Positions 7,578 to 9,050 of a stretch of 9,050 nt of DNA are shown piece after piece. A program made the position numbers and the translations under genes. The stretch lies in NCBI GenBank assembly GCA_012031475.1, contig JAAUTJ010000145.1:1-9050 (forward strand). The letters run 5' to 3'. Position 1 is the first letter of the stretch. Each line of letters starts with the position of its first letter. The notes below the pieces were generated by a model. The model did not search any database. It saw only the letters and a list, made by a program, of their open reading frames with translations, and was not told the DNA's origin. The stretch is from Leptolyngbyaceae cyanobacterium SM1_3_5 (GTDB taxonomy: Bacteria > Cyanobacteriota > Cyanobacteriia > Elainellales > Elainellaceae).

Positions 7578-8954
7578 CTGGCTTTTTGCCCTGGAAAATT
7601 CTCCACCTCGATCTCAGTCAGACCGTTCCAGATCTGGCGATCGCACCCGAATATCAAGGACTATATCTGGTGTTTTGGTGGCAGAATATCCCCTTGGGAC
7701 ATCAAGAGCTTGTGTCTGCCCGGTTGCCCATGCCTGCCAGCCAAGTCGCGCATCTAGCCGCGCAAACCGTGACGCTTGCGATCGGGCAGCACTGGCTCAA
7801 GCAAAACTTTGTTCCCGCGTTCCAAGAAAACCCGAACAAACCTGATTCCCCACAGGCACCGCCTCCGTTGGCCGACCTGATGGCTGTTGAACATCCGCTG
7901 ACAAAACTGCCTGCCCAACTGTCGCCACCCGCCAAACAGGAAACGGTTTCGATCGTAATTTGCACTCGCGATCGTCCGCAAGCTTTGGCGCGATGCTTGC
8001 AGTCGATCGCCCGACTGTCCGTTTTGCCCGATGAAATTTTGGTGGTGGACAATGCGCCTACTTCCCATGCCACCCGCGATCTCGTCGCTCAGATGCCGCA
8101 GGTGCGCTACGTTCTAGAACCGCAGCCCGGACTGAGTTACGCCCGCAACGCTGGCATTGCTCACAGCACGAGCGACATCGCGGCCTTCACCGATGATGAT
8201 GTGGAAGTGCATCCGGATTGGATTGCTCAACTGCGCTGGGGCTTTGCCGAACCTGATGCAATGGTGGTGACGGGGCTGGTGCTGGTTTCGGAACTGGAAA
8301 GCGAATCGCAATGGCTGTTTGAGCGGTACTGGTCGTTTAACCGGGGCTATCGTCGAAAATTTCGATCGCACCTTTTTTGAGCAAACGCGATCGCAGGGTG
8401 TCCCCGCATTCTGCATCGGTGCCGGGGCAAACATGGCCTGTCGCCGCACTGCCTTTGAGCAACTGGGCGGGTTTGATGTGCGACTTGGCGCAGGCGCTTC
8501 TGGCTGTAGCGAAGATTCTGAATTTTGGTATCGAGTGCTAGCAGCAGGCAAAAGCTGCGTCTATCAGCCGACCGCGATCGTCTACCACGCGCATCGAGCC
8601 GACCTGTCCAGTCTAAACAAGCAAATCGAAGCGTACATGCGGGGCTATGTCACCGCTGCAATCATTCAGGCTGGGCAGCATCAGCACTGGGGCAATTTGT
8701 ACCCGCTGTTTATCGACCTGCCAAAGTACTATCTGCGACGGTTTTTAGTTGGCTTGGCGATCGGTTTTCGGCCTGCCGACAAAACCTTGAAAGCAGAAGT
8801 GAAAGGCTACCTTTCCGGATTCAGCTATTACCTCCGCCGCTGCTTGTTCCATCCGGCTCAGGCAAAATTGTCTGCGCGTGTCTTGCCCGATTCATCCAAT
8901 TCCTTAGAAACTAATCATCCCCCGGTCAACCTCTCCTGCAACACCCATGAATAA
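7574..8954 (+). CDS. Glycosyltransferase family 2 protein with N-terminal accessory module, frameshifted as read
   Basis: A homologue of the gene at 3247. Residues 1-80 are the same type of accessory module (KILHLDLSQTVPDLAI near the start), followed by a proline-rich linker (about 85-120). The GT-A domain then begins with VSIVICTRDRP (125-135), VVDNAPTSH (157-165), LSYARNAGIA (187-196) and the metal site TDDDVEV (206-212). The first frame stops at 8380 shortly after FNRGYRR. Removing one base from the GAAAATTT run (8355-8362) joins it to the second frame as RRNFDRTFFEQ, then GAGANMACRR (282-291) and the late acidic motif CSEDSEFWYRV (E313 D314). The repaired protein has 459 residues and follows the 3247 homologue throughout. 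The C-terminal tail is helical and basic. I favour a sequencing error, but a true mutation cannot be excluded. The stop overlaps the next ATG by 8 nt (ATGAATAA). Confidence 0.85.
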
Positions 8955-9050
8955 ACAGCATATCGGTCAATTTCTGACCCAAAATCCGTTTCCGCATCCG
9001 TTGACGCAAGGCTTTTTCTACCGAGAGAAATGACTGCAATTCACGCGATC
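8947..9050 (+). CDS. Probable SAM-dependent methyltransferase, N-terminal fragment, frameshifted as read
   Basis: ATG 8947 overlaps the previous stop by 8 nt and opens a frame that starts MNKQHIGQFL, ends GFFYREK and stops at TGA 9031-9033 after 28 codons. From memory, GFFYREKMRAIHRI is a common N-terminal segment of cyanobacterial class I methyltransferases found in glycan clusters. Adding one A to GAGAAATGA (9025-9033) would extend the reading as GFFYREKMTAIHAI to the window end, matching that pattern. The break is therefore probably a missing base, and the gene continues beyond 9050. An alternative is a short coupling peptide whose stop overlaps a second start at ATG 9030. No SAM-binding motif is inside the window, so the function rests on this one segment. 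No Shine-Dalgarno is evident. Confidence 0.45.

Larger units (their letters stand above)
1..9050. repeat. Dispersed HIP1 octamers (GCGATCGC)
   Basis: Exact copies start at 41, 143, 527, 826, 970, 1652, 2685, 2884, 3043, 3388, 3558, 4744, 5327, 5781, 5980, 6830, 7431, 7637 and 8387. One copy per about 65 kb is expected for a random octamer. HIP1 enrichment is an established property of many cyanobacterial genomes. Most copies here are inside genes and in varied reading frames, so they are a genome-wide compositional signature and not a local array. Confidence 0.9.

Noticed and set aside
1..9050. HIP1 sites as a CRISPR or regulatory array
   Set aside because: The copies are irregularly spaced, mostly inside genes, and typical of cyanobacterial genomes as a whole.

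Overview
The window looks like cyanobacterial chromosomal DNA. The octamer GCGATCGC (HIP1, a hallmark of many cyanobacterial genomes) occurs at least 19 times in 9 kb, where chance would give far less than one. The exact species cannot be told from the sequence. All genes lie on the + strand and are packed end to end with 1-8 nt overlaps or very short gaps, so they probably form one operon that continues past the right edge.

Layout: (1) the last 34 codons of an unidentified gene end at 106. (2) A 183-nt non-coding leader follows, with a 12-bp tandem repeat and a weak promoter candidate. (3) 290-1429 is a family 2 glycosyltransferase (GT2). (4) 1426-3218 is an MsbA-type ABC exporter half-transporter, split as read by a 1-nt deletion near 2770. 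(5) 3247-4461 is a GT2 enzyme with an extra N-terminal module of about 80 residues. (6) 4454-7577 holds three tandem paralogous GT2 genes of 343, 350 and 345 residues with near-identical N-terminal halves. (7) 7574-8954 is a second GT2 enzyme with the same kind of N-terminal module as (5), split as read by a 1-nt insertion near 8356-8362. (8) 8947 to the window end is the start of a probable SAM-dependent methyltransferase, again with an apparent 1-nt deletion at 9028-9030.

Together the genes read as a surface-polysaccharide or glycolipid locus. Six glycosyltransferases would build or decorate a glycan, the ABC exporter would flip or export a lipid-linked or lipidic product, and the methyltransferase could modify a sugar. 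The exact product cannot be inferred.

The most notable observations are these. The three tandem glycosyltransferases show mosaic identity that suggests gene conversion among them. Two glycosyltransferases carry the shared N-terminal module. Three separate reading-frame breaks all fall in a GAAAT/GAAAAT context, which points to homopolymer sequencing error or, less likely, slippage. I found no convincing sign of a completely new system, RNA gene, CRISPR array or mobile element.
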